Source: Micromussa lordhowensis (Eukaryota > Cnidaria > Anthozoa > Scleractinia > Lobophylliidae). From it: DNA of 64,000 nt. Position 1 is the first letter of the stretch. Each line of letters starts with the position of its first letter. The stretch is taken from assembly GCA_964020085.1 (NCBI GenBank), contig OZ026608.1, positions 19,874,623 through 19,938,622 of the forward strand. The letters are read 5' to 3'. The position numbers were made by a program, and so were the translations under genes. Positions 21,860-34,200 of the stretch are shown here, one piece after another. The notes below the pieces were generated by a model. The model saw only the letters and a list, made by a program, of their open reading frames with translations. It was not told the DNA's origin and searched no databases.

Positions 21860-24232
21860 TTTTTTACAGCAGAAATGTTCATCACACGAAAAACTCACTC
21901 TCCGAATTAATCACATTGACTCCAACGCGCCACTTTTAAGAACACGAAAATTAACTCTCAATAAAGCTGTAACCAATCAGAGAGCGGATACGCGTTATTA
22001 CATTCACACCCTGCGGGGTCGGGCTGGAAACACAACACTCTTTGAAATAAGGAATCAATAAAGCCTCAGTTTCTTTTGAAAGCGGAACGGGTTTAACACA
22101 TTCTTTTACATAGGACTTTGAAGAACCTCCGGCGTGACGCATCGGCCAATTTCCTGACGGCGCGCAGTGGTGGGTTTGAAATAATTTCCATTCGAAACTC
22201 TACCTTTGCCGACGAAGCTATTGGACTTATTATAATGTAAAATTTCCATTATTGCCATTATTAGTAATTTAGATTGGATTGATTCTCTGATTAACCTACG
22301 ACAGCAACCGAAGGTCTTTCCCCGCGCGCCCACCACTTCAAGGGCGTTGGTCAGCGTAGCTTTTTTTCTGTCGCCTGAAGAAGTCACGAAATATGTTGGC
22401 GTGCATTCCGCCGCACTTGACTTTTTATTCTTTTCTGACATGGCAGTAGAACTCCTGTTCAAAACGGATACTCTGAAAAAACATTTACTTTATCTAAGGA
22501 GGGTGGAGAGAAATCTAAATTAAACAAACTTTTGACAACCCCCAAAATCCCGCATCAGCGGCATGGGAAATGAAAGGGTCCCATGAGGTTGTGGCTTTTA
22601 TTGCTAACGGTAAAATATTTTGGCATTTTTACGGCCAACTGTTAATTATTTTTCTTAGAAATTAATTATCATTGTCTCAAAAGCTAAAAATCAATCTTCA
22701 TTCACGGTTTAGAAGAATTAAAAATTTATTTTGAGTGCTGTGAAACATATTTATTTAAGGTCCTAGGACCATTCCAGGATGAGAAAAGGTATTAATTGTA
22801 ATTAAATATATCTTACTTGACTAAGACAAAGTCTTCCGACTTTTCTCCGTACTACCAAGCCGCAGGCAAGACAACAAAAACCTTGACAAGAGACCTTGAG
22901 ACTTTCACTTTCATAGCTAACGTTTCTTTATTTTAATTAAGCAGCAACATTTTTACGGTTAAAACTTTCCAATCAGTTTTGCGCGAGTTTTTGGCCCGTT
23001 CTACGGTTATGTTTAACCCCAGTGGGACCGTCATAGTAAACTCGGCTTGGAATCAATGAGAATTGAGAGATTCGAGGTGTGAAAAAGGAGGCATTACTTA
23101 CCGTGCGTAACCGCTTGTGGTTTAAGCGTCGCTTTTGACATTCATATTGGTGGTCAGAGTGTTCATATATTGTTAGGGTGGCTTGGACAATACGAAACTT
23201 ATAAACCCACAGAAACGTCACCCATAGAAAAAGCCGCTACAACTTTGCATTCAACGTACATTAAAGGGATCAAGGATCGAGTAGGTTGCAACGTATGTTG
23301 CCAAAAATGAGAAATTAACTCTATTATCTTTATATCTCTTTAGGTAATCAAAGTTAGAGAGTTTTGGTTTTGTTAAGCTTTTTTCGTCCTACTCCAGGAT
23401 AAATTAATTTTGCATTGTTTTCCTTTCTTTATTTCCATCCTGATTAAATTTAAAAACGGGTAATCTTCTTTGAAACTGAGCAAAGAAAATAACTCAATTT
23501 TAAAAGGAAAAATAGCTTTATTACTTTTCAAGACCGGAGTCAATCGGCTTAGAAAAAACAAACCTATTTAGCCACCTTCAACTAGTTGATCGTCACACAA
23601 CACTCCACTTGTCACGCCAAGCGGGATGACAACCGTATTATCTCGAGAATTACCTCAAGAATAGACTGCTCACAGCCCTCTATTTCACGTATATTTATTC
23701 GATCGATCGTTGAACGCACGGGTAGAATCGCGAGAGAACTGGACGCCAGCGCAAAACAGAAGACTTGACTGGGTATCCTTTTGCTCGCTTCGCTCGCAAA
23801 CCCCATCCCCACCCCCCTCGGGCTACGCGCTCTTCTTTCTCCAACCACGATCCCAGGTCTTCACATCGCGAAAGCGAGGGGAGACATTTGAAATAAGTTT
23901 CGTTCACTTATAACACGAGGGTCTCAATGTGCTAATGGGGTGATTGCTTTTACTACTAATGGATAATTTTAGCTTTTTATGGCTAACAGTTCATTTGTTT
24001 TCCTCACGGTTAACAGAAATCTTAGAAATTAGTTACCATTGTTTTAAAAAGTTAAAAATTACCTGTTTCTAAGAGAAGCAGATCTTGTATTAGTGTTCGG
24101 ACGGAAAGTTGCAACATTTCTTCATCCGCTGTTCATCTGTCTGACTTCTCACTAGTTTTAACTATCATGTCAAACCTAATTAAACTAATACATTCAACAG
24201 AGGCCGTTCGATGTGCTATTCGTTGTATTCCG
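21860..24232. other. Spacer between WLS and a TIR-like gene
   Basis: The left edge must contain the WLS promoter and 5' UTR. A minus-strand open frame at 22106-22441 (about 111 codons from an internal ATG) has no recognisable domain and I do not call it a gene. Around 23590-23900 the sequence has the GC-rich look of a dispersed repeat ('cgctcgcttcgctcgc' with palindromic CG-rich stretches). Confidence 0.4.
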
Positions 24233-24739
24233 TTATTTCTTCACGTTTTTAATCGCATCAATCAATGATTCTAAAACGCCACCTTCCAGCATCAGTTCTG
24301 TCACTTTACCTTGTTTGATCTCAAAGGAGATCGTACTTGGACGGCCTTCCCGTCTTTTCTCCGCACCATGCAAAATCGAGGGTAGTTCCACAAACGACAC
24401 GGGAATCAACTTACGTCGTAACTTTCCATTGTTTTCCTGAAGAACCTTGCTAATCATTTTCCCATCAAAATTAACTTTCTGGCCACTTTTTGTCACAAAC
24501 ATCGACGATTCTTCGTCGTTGATAAGCTGTGTCGCTCTCGGAGAACAAATCAACAAAATGCAATCACAGTAGCTCCGAAGTTCTTCTTCTAATGATAAAC
24601 CGCGTTGACCGATATCCACCAGGTCCATAACACAGATATCTCCCTCGGATTCGCTCTCTAAAACTGTGCGCAGTTTCTCGCAGTTTTCTTCTTGGTCTTT
24701 GGTGAAGAGAAGCAGCGTTGTTTTAACAGTGGCGGCCAT
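24233..24739 (-). CDS. Small TIR/SEFIR-like protein 1 (single exon)
   Basis: A 168-residue frame from an ATG in good context (AAAGATGG). The order of elements fits a TIR/SEFIR fold: strand A at residues 7-12 (TTLLLF), a helix, strand B ICVMDLVD at 35-42, an acidic helix SLEEELRSYCD, strand C CILLICSP at 60-67, then FVTKSGQKVNFDGK at 81-94, and KLIPVSF at 110-116 followed by LPS. It shares this layout with the protein at 48762-49286: F-h-x-KSG-[QK], KL-h-P-h-x-F and a following -PS-. SEFIR and TIR domains mediate adaptor contacts in IL-17 and Toll signalling; some TIRs cleave NAD. No transmembrane segment, death domain or signal peptide is present, so it would act alone in the cytosol. The family call is from pattern only; no catalytic Glu can be assigned with confidence. 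Confidence 0.62.
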   Translation of the reverse strand: MAATVKTTLLLFTKDQEENCEKLRTVLESESEGDICVMDLVDIGQRGLSLEEELRSYCDCILLICSPRATQLINDEESSMFVTKSGQKVNFDGKMISKVLQENNGKLRRKLIPVSFVELPSILHGAEKRREGRPSTISFEIKQGKVTELMLEGGVLESLIDAIKNVKK

Positions 24740-25779
24740 CTTTGAAACTTGTTGTCACTAAATCTGGGCCGAATTGTTATAAATAAATCATTATGCAGGC
24801 CTGTTATTTCATTTTGAATGCAGGTGAAACTGAAAACCACAAGAAAATTAAAATTCGAGTTGCTTAGGAATCAAATCAAGAGTACAAAAATGTGAATTGT
24901 AAGCACGGAGGATCAATTGCTTGTGTTAGCAGTGACTATCTAAACGATGTTCAAGTTGGGCGGTAAATGCATATGATAAAAGTTCAACAATTTGTCAATC
25001 GTTTAGCTATTTACTAGTGTAAATTTCACCGTTTGGTCTTGAGCTACGAAGAATAAAAAAGATTGAAATGCGCCTTGTCATCTATATATATTTATCTATG
25101 GAACTGGCCAAAAATTAAATCAGATGACGAAATCCGATAGGAAATCGAGTAATTTCAGTTTTTGGTGGACAAAAACCTTCTTCCAGAACAACATTAGGTC
25201 CTTTTCAACTTTTGTTAAAGCCGCTAAAGATACAAATAGTGGCCTGAAATAACACTCGAAACAATTTCCAAGGGAACTCGAGAAAATAAATTTCAAAGTT
25301 CACAGAAATAAACACAGGCAAAATTTCATCATTACGGTTTCATTTCACCAGTTCTTATGTTTCATATCAACTTTGACATTTGTTTCGACAATTTGGTGTT
25401 GTTAGAAATGGCTTCTCTTGAGAACATATTTAAAACAGTCGCACAGAAGTTTGCAATGCGATGTAAATAATCTTGGTATAAAGTTATTGTCGGCTTGTTA
25501 CTCGAATTTCTGGTGGATTTCTTATTTATGTCTTCTTATCCAGGATGCGGCCTGTCTTTTTTAACACTTTGAATGACAAGATATAAGGCAGTACAAGCTC
25601 AGTAAGTGGAAACAAATCAATTACAAACTTCTGAGTAATTCAACGGTTGTACTTTATTGGTTCGAGTAAACAGACTCTCGGACAAAGCATTGTAAAGCAT
25701 TGCTTATTTACATGCAAACGGAGAAAAAACTAAGGCTAAGGCTAACTAAAGCTAAGGATTCTACCGATCCCTTCGTTTG

Positions 25780-26080
25780 TCAATATCCTTGATTACATCA
25801 CAGCACCCTTTTAAAAAGAAAACCTGAGAGGTACCAAGACCCTGTCTTGTGGGCGTGGTTTGAAATTTTTAACCCCTAAGAAGTACCAATTCTAAAACAG
25901 CACATTCCCTCCTGTCATATGTTTTTGGCTCAACACCCTTACAGGTGCTTTAAAAGCTCCCGCTGGATACCTTTCGAGGCTGGACACCAAAAGAGAAACT
26001 AAAACCGCTTTTTTTAACCCCTAAAAGGTACACCGAGCCCCCCTATCCTTTTTATATGGAATTTACCCCCCTCCCAGGGT
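25780..26080. repeat. Likely dispersed repeat downstream of the lipoxygenase gene
   Basis: Contains recurring phrases such as 'aacccctaagaagtacc' and 'aacccctaaaaggtacacc' about 160 bp apart, and the stretch 34060-34160 has similar wording ('accctaaaagataccttg'). Probably a non-autonomous repeat; no coding frame. Confidence 0.35.
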
Positions 26081-26100
26081 TGTCTCATGTCTGTATTCTC

Positions 26101-29100
26101 TCATGTCTGTATTCCGTTGGGAACCCAGCGTGGTGACAGATATGGGTAGGTCAGATGATCCTTCTTCAACCTATCTATGTTCCTGTTTTCTATATACGGC
26201 TGGACTCTCCTTTGTAAGAAGTTAAACCACTTGGATATCACTTCTCGTCCAGGTTTGTGGGGCAGCTGGCTTCCGTAGTCGAAAAGACTGTCAAAACGGT
26301 AATTGGAGAGTGAAAAACCAACCGTGCTGTGAAGCTATGACAGAAAAAAAAGCAAGGCAAATTTAGGCAATGAAATATTGTCTTTCCAAAAAGCACACTC
26401 GATGACTACTTTCTATTAGTATTTAATAAAAGTATCAGCGATCGAAAGAGAAGCGTGCATGCGCACTGAAGAACTTGTACGCGGACCTAGCAGACGGCTG
26501 GTGTAGAAGTAAGTGGAGAGCCGATGGGAATATTCTCTCTTGTCACCAGAGCTATAATATACTCGATATATAATCTCATTCTGTCGACCGCGTAACAAAA
26601 GGAAAGGAGAGCACTGGAAACGAGTCGGGAAGAAGAAGTAGGGTTTGGGAGAATTATGTTCTTTTCGGGCAGATTTTTCTTTTTTGACGAGCCCCAAAAG
26701 TTTCCGCGACCTTCTTGTCCTTTCAGAATTTATGCGAACACTCGAGGTTACGTACGTTTACGAGCTCAAGATTGCATTAGGTGGCAAAAAGACGATCATC
26801 TAACTAGGCGCAGCTACCACGCCTAGAAACTGAAATTCCATTCAACCGAAATTCAACCATTTCATTTACGTGTCAGAGTGACTTCCTGTTCATACTGTAT
26901 GCGGATACTGTTTAGAGCACTTACTGCGGAAATGTTCGCGTTCGGAAAGTTGAACAAGGAGAACTGATCATCAGAGACTCGTGAATCTCGGTAGAGCTTA
27001 GTGGGCATGTTAAGCGTGAAGCCTCCGTAATCTGTTAAAGGATAGTTGATGGCTGCATGGTGGGCGCTGATGTGCCACAAGAACCGTGTAAGGAAAATCA
27101 CCAGACTGTTTATCGAGGTTAGTTCATAGGGAAGCTCCTTGATCTGCAAGAACAAGAGATTTGGGCGAGTGAATACACGTCTTCGGGGATTGCCCAGGTT
27201 GAATGCCTGATGACGTCATTTGGCTACAACTACCAGAATTCTTCACTTTTTCTCTTTGCTAATTAGGGCAATTGTTTTATAATCCCCATTTGGAGTTCAA
27301 AATTTACGTATTAAAGAAGAAACGAAAGGAATTCTGGTAGTCAAATAATAATAATAAATAATCTTTAATATTTTTGAGGAAGCTCCCGTCACAGTGCGTG
27401 GTTTTTAGGGAGATTCTTATTAAAAACCAATTACAATCGGTCCTACAAAGATTAACTATTAAAATTTGCTAACTAAAGGTACCATAAAGCTAAAATTATA
27501 ATAAAAAGAAATAAGTTAGAAAATGTATTTACCATCTGCATGTGTTTACCTAGTTTTAAGGAAATTTGACATCTAAATAGAAAATTGCTTTTTAAAATTT
27601 AAACCTATTTAATAATGACATTCTAAAAGATTCAATTGGTAACTTTTTATGTCCATAGGCAGGGCATTCCAATCAGGTAAGGCGCTGTTTACTGATATGA
27701 GCAAACCCCAGTTACTGCTTGATTTAATGATTTCAAAAGTGTCCTTTGAGCGGGTGTTATAATAACTATGGTAATCCAAATGTCAGATATTGTTTCTGTT
27801 ATTATTATTACACGACGATAACGCGCAAATTGATAAATATAACGGCTCAAACTCACGTTTCCTAATCCTCCTTCGCTTCCTTCCCCATCTGCGGAAACTT
27901 CGTTCATAAAGTTTTGCAGCTCAAAGTCATTTGCAACATCTTCATCGCAATCGTAATACCTTGAGGAAAGGATCAGTGAAGGGATAACAGATCCTTTCAT
28001 TAATTTGATAGACATCGATTTTTTCTCTACAGTATCGATGGCAGGTAATGAGAATATGGGAAATCATCAACTTGGGAATATGTCTTAATTGATTTGTCCC
28101 CCTAAGTTTTCACTAATCACTTGCCCCCCACCCCCCCCCCCCCCCAAGTTTCCAGTAATCGTTTAGAAAACGTTTCTGTTTCACATCAGAGGCAAATAAA
28201 GGAATATTTTGACCTACATTCCGTGTCGCTTGGGGCAACATTGTCGGTTATATTTTTTGTTATTTTTTCTGTTTTTGTTTGAATTGTTTTTTGTTTGTAA
28301 ATTAAAAAATTGAGTTTTGTTTCCGGGGTCTGGGGCCAAATTGTCGTAGTATTGTCCCTAGATCTCTTTTAACGAGTTGGAAAGAGATCTGGCCATGGGA
28401 TGAGTTTAGAAACGTCCGAGACAAGTCTTACCATGAATGCAATTTATCATATGGCTAGCCCCTTGAGCGGGCAAGATAAAATAGAATCCTGCGCTGTGAT
28501 TGGCTACCCGAGCGGGCAAGATGGAGTTATCTTGCCCGCTCGGGAACTACCCGCCGTATTTCCCCAAAAGCCATATAATAAATTCTTTATTGACTAAGCT
28601 TGTTCGGTAAAGATGGCTTGATATCGGCCTCGTTCTTTTTCTCCGAGTTTATGGAGCTCGACTCCGTCTCGGTCCATAAACACGTAAAAAAATAACTTAG
28701 TCAATATCCAACCATTTTGACCTCATGAATCGCCCCGATTGCGTTATGTGAGCGTGTACGAAGCGTCTGTGCTTCGGTGTTGTATTGTGTTTTGATTGCG
28801 CATAGTTTTTCTTCGTCAACGTTACACCCTAGGTACGAGCCCCGGCAACATTTCTCCCTCGGGTTCTGACCGCAGGCTCATATTTAATTCCCAAAGAGAA
28901 CTTAATGATTAAAACTGTCACGTGACTTACTGCGTGACATAATCCCGAGCAGCCTTTTGGATGGTATAGTACAGCAGGTAGCCATCGTCTCTGTAAGGAA
29001 AATAATGAAGGGATCTGGGTTCCAATCCGCGTTGCTGAAGACAAAGATAATAATTACCGTGTCAATCATTGTTATTGTCAAAACGAAGTCTAGAAAACAC

Positions 29101-31263
29101 GTTCTTATCAGAAACAGTTTTTTGTCCCACATTGCAGATATTTTCGTAAGCTAGAAGGAAGCGAGCGAGTGCCTGCCTGTTTTTAACACGTTAGTGTGTC
29201 AGATTGCATCAGCAAATGAATATCTCTTAGTTATTCCAAGTCTGTACAACAAGGTGTGAGGGGTTTTGAGGGAACTTCAATCACTATTTATACCCAAGAT
29301 ATTCCGCTCCTTTCCTCACTGGTTCCTCAGTGCCCTATTTTTCCTTTTTCTCTTGCAAAATTGTTGCAATTGTTTTGCCCATTTTCTTCCCGTTTTATCC
29401 TTTTCCTTCCTACTTCAACTACTTTTCTCGAGTTCCCTGCCTTCCCAAAGCGTATCTGAGACGCCGGAACAAAAATAGAATAAAAGTAACAGGTTGCACA
29501 TTACCCTTATATTGTTCAGAAAATCTGTATCCTTCCAACTTGTCAGCCTGAACTGCTTCAAAGCAATGCTCACAGCCCCACGATAACCATAAGGGAACAA
29601 ATTGTGAAGCGAACCATATTCTGCTAGTAGTATTTTGAAGGCCAGTTTGTCCGTGATACTGATTCCTCGGCAATGATATTTGATTATCTGATGAAGTGGA
29701 TGTCTCTCGGACAGTTGTCTGTCTTTGCTGACACAGAATGGCTCCATAAGAAGATGTGTCTTAGCCAGGTGTTCAGCTACCTGATTGTAGCCCAGATCTG
29801 CGCCCTGCACGCTGAGTTTGGCCAGCATCCAGAGATCTTTGTCTTTAGGGGTATAGACTGGGGAATCTTTGGCATGCAATAGAGAAAATGACCAATATCT
29901 CACTGTAATGTAGATTTGTTTTTAAATCTTGATCAGAGAGTAAACCTCAATCCTATTCCTTCAAGAAAATTTAAAATGTTTTTTTTTTCTATAGCCTGTG
30001 TTGCAAGATTGATAAGGAAGAGAGGTGGAGAGGAGAAAAAAAAAACTTCCCACATATAATTTTTTAGACTCGTCTTTCATTACGCATGATCCCAGGCTAT
30101 ATTTAGCCGGCTAGTTAGGGAACGTTTTCTCTCCCGTGATAAGTAGCCATGCAAATTTATCAAGCAAAGGAAAGGGTTTACATAACAAAAGAGTTCAGCT
30201 CCCACAAGACTGGTTTGGGACACCAACTTGGCTGTCGTTTCATTGTGGCGTCATGTGAAAACATTCTTTAACAATAAGATTGTGACCTTGAGAGTTCTAA
30301 TAGGTGATGGCACGGTAGAATTCTCAAATGTCAACTCAAATGTCTTTCAAATAAGGACTTCCAATCAGTTTTTTAATCATAGTATTTTTAACATGAATTT
30401 TAAAAATTTCATGTTTAAGCAAAGTAGCGCCGATTGAATTGTTATTTGAAACCTGAATTTGTGCGCGTGCGCTTATCGGTTCCTTGAAAAATTTTGTGAT
30501 TTAAAAGTCGAAAAACGGTCAGTTTCCTTCCTTTGCGGTTCTTGATAATTTAGCTATCCAGTAATATTTCTAAATCTTGTGAGAGGCGCGGTGGCCCCAT
30601 GGTTAGTGCGCTCGTCTCGGGATCAAGTGGTCCAGGTTCGAGCCCTGGCCGGGGACATTGCGTTGTGTTCTTGGCCAAGACACTTTACTCTCACAGTGCC
30701 TCTCTCCACCCTGGTGTATAAATGGGTACCAGCGAACTTAATGCTGGGGGTAGCCCTGCGTTGTACTAGCATCCCATCCAGGGGGGAGTAGAAATGCCCC
30801 TAGTAGCTTCATGCTACAGAAACAGGATAAGCTCAGGCCTGATGAGCCACTTGGCTCGTATGCAGACTTTATCTTACTTGTGTGGTTGAATTCTACCAAA
30901 TAAATATATGCAATTTTCATACCAGGCTTCACATCCATTTGAATAGCTATCGGTACCAGGTTTGACCTGTTGTTTGGATGAACAGCAAAGAACGCTATCG
31001 GAGAAGTGGGGTCCCACATTTCTCTTCCAGGGCGAAATTCCATGATATCTGGCATGGCCGGTAGGTTATCTAACAGCGGATACCGCAGGACAAATACCAT
31101 TCTGCTGGCTATCGCCTGTGGATAGGATCAAATGTTGACAGTCATGTAACACAATTATATACCTGACCCGGGTTGTTCGAAAGGTGGATAACGCTATCGA
31201 CCGGATAAACCACTTTCCAGCTGATAGCGTGGTTTGTTTGTTTTTTAACACTTTAATATCGAC

Positions 31264-31295
<32 letters not shown>

Positions 31296-34200
31296 ACAGC
31301 CTTCGAACAACTGGGGCCTGGGGTTTAATTGTGCTCCTACTGGTCGCTTTACGGTCACGTGGCAATGGCTAAATCTAAATCGACCGGTTCTTACATCCGG
31401 GACCAGTATAACTAGTGAGGTTATATTGATGACGCCGTTTCTCGCTTTTTCATGGTTGTCTGTGCATGCGCGTGGCTTGAAGATATGAATTTTATTTTGT
31501 CGTGTCGAGAACAATCGTTTACTCACTCGTTGCCCTCGTTCGAAAAATTTTGTTTTTTAACTCGAAAATAAGATTAATATCTTCGCGCCGCCGTTTTGTG
31601 CTTTTTTGTGAGAGAGGATGGAAGTATGGATGTAAGGTAGGTACAAGAACTTAAATCAGCGGGGTTGATGCCTTCAGGTAGGCGACAAAGACAATTGACC
31701 TGTCTGTGTTTCTTTTCTAAAATTATTCCGCTTCCCAATGGCCAGTAGACCGATTTCGATATGTTAAAATTCAGTTTGGCAGTGAGGCCTGAAGAAAATT
31801 GAATGACCATGTTTATCAAGCTGAATTTTAATATATCGAAAGTGGCCTATTCCCTCTATGATACTCACCTGCAGGGAATCGTCGAAATTAATATTTATAA
31901 CTAGATGGGGAATACAACTACCATGATTCAATGCAGGCGCGTATAATAGAGGGAATTGGCCATTAATTAGTGAGCTTGCTAGGAAATACTACTTCAAGAG
32001 TTTTTTTATCAAAAAATAAATAAACAAAAATTAATCACATTATTCATTCGTGAAAATTTATCCCTTTTGCCACTTTACGGGATCTGATTCAGTTTCTCCA
32101 CATTTCAGCCCTCAGATTACTTAAAAATGAAACATAAAACTTTATGGTCACGTGGACAAGCCATTTTAAAAAAAAACACTGAAAACTGGTGTATCTTTAT
32201 TACTGTCAAGAGAGAACTAAAATTACCTTTTCCAGCAGAATTTTCGGCATGTTTGGGGTATTGATAATAAGGTTTTCCCAGTCAAATTCTTGGTTTAACG
32301 TTTCCTTGAGCTGAGTCCATTTGATACCCACATTGTCTGCAAAGAGGAAACGCCATGTAAGAACTATTTCATGCGCAAATCACGTCTATAAGACCACTTT
32401 CATAAATGGCGGCCAATTATAAATTCTTTTGACAATATTAAAATTAGCCTTACTAACCTCATTTTGAAGTCAGTAATTCAAAAGAGACGAGGTTAGTAAG
32501 GCTAATTTAAATGCATATAAAAGAATTCTAAATTTTCAGCCATTTATGAAAAGGGTCTATGTTAGCAAACTTGTTTGCAGCTCTTCCTTGAGATAAAAAA
32601 AAAACCAAGATCCGAAAGTTCCGGAAATTCCGAGAGGAAATTCAAATGGAACGAAAATTCGCGGTAAGAATTTCCGAAAGTTTGGGTATACCTCACGAGT
32701 TTGTCCTCCCTTCGGGAAATTCTGGAAAATGCTGTTCCATACGGTATTGTAAATTTTCGAAAACGCAAACCATGCAGAGAATTTTTCCTTGTGAATGGAA
32801 AGTGCCCTCTGTTTCCATTGTCTGGGTTTTACAATGAAAAAAAGAAAACATAACAGAAACACTTCAACGAGCTATGTCGTACGTCACGGTTTGTGCACCT
32901 TGAAAAGTTCAGTCTAAAATTTTCAAAGTCGTCGTTTGTAATCCGTGTCAATCTTCTCCATCCTTAACCATCCTTGTTTCTTTATGGTTTATTATTATCT
33001 CTTTGGTGTTTTTCATGTTAGTAAACTACTACTTTCAGGTTTCGTGCAATTTAAAAGTAATTTCGTACGTGGCCAAAACAACTCAAAATAACGTGACTGA
33101 GCTCTTCGAAGTCAAATATGACTCGTGTGAGACGGTCTGTTTACCTCGATCTGTTGTAACTCTCATCAGTGTCATAGGATTGACGCCCGCGAGGCGCTGC
33201 TCAGCGAACACCTTGTCACGCATCCAGTACTTGATGATATCTTGGAACGGTTCTTCATCAGATGGATTTTTGAAATACGGATCCTATGCGAGAAAAAGTA
33301 ACATTTGTTTTGTCATTCGACTGTAATATCTTTCAAAACGTTTTTCATTGGCTTATCGCTAAAAGAGGCTAAAAAGGAATGTGTTTAAAACGACCTCTTT
33401 CTTTCTTAATAATCCTTGTTTCTCACCCCAAGTGACGCTTGCGCTTTACGGAAGAAAGCGTATATCTTGACAAAGTCTTCAAAACTTTCTATGTCATGTC
33501 CCGCGTTCAGCTTTGCCCATTCTTTTAAGATGGTGTTAACTCCATTGGTTTTCGCCAGATACATGTTAAACTCCCACATCTCAAGCGGGTGCTTGCTGAA
33601 TACGTCAAGCTGAAAGACACAACGGAAAGCAGCACTAGTTAATAATGAGATTATCGCGTGATGGTTGACGAGGGCGATAATATGTATATATAATCCTTTG
33701 TTGGAAAAATATGGCGGCTGAACATTTTACCACAATACCATGTTAATCGTGTTTAAATAAGGGTTTACATACTTACTTATCTTACACAACAATTAAAGTA
33801 CAAGGAATTAAAGGCCCATATTTGTAATATTTTTCTCTGTGCTAACGACATACAATAGGCTATGATAGGTTTGAAGATGTCAAGTTTGTTGATACTTTTG
33901 TTTCTTCCGTGAACTGACAAGGCAGTTTTTCTTTTCAAAGGTGACATCCTTCTTTTCTTTCTAATCATTAGACCCCAGTAGCGGGGGTAAGGGAGGGGGG
34001 GGGGGGGGAGGGTGGACTCCCATATGCTAAGGTTGGGGACCTTAAAAACGGAAATACAAGCGTTTTTTAGTTATCATTTCGTCCACTGCACCCTAAAAGA
34101 TACCTTGACAGCTGGCGTTTCGTCATGAACACCCTTAATGAGACCAGAATCCTAATTGATTTATGCCCCTGAGTGAGACAATGAGCATCCCCGGACATTG

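Noticed and set aside
22106..22462. Minus-strand open frame of 118 codons upstream of WLS
   Set aside because: No recognisable domain, no clear splice partners, and low-complexity ends; not enough to call a gene.
26083..26114. Perfect 16-bp tandem duplication covering the lipoxygenase stop codon
   Set aside because: The stop lies in the first copy read on the minus strand and the second copy is identical, so the duplication does not change the protein end.
30579..30791. Plus-strand open frame over the SINE
   Set aside because: Its sequence is entirely SINE; it starts in the tRNA-like head and has no protein features.
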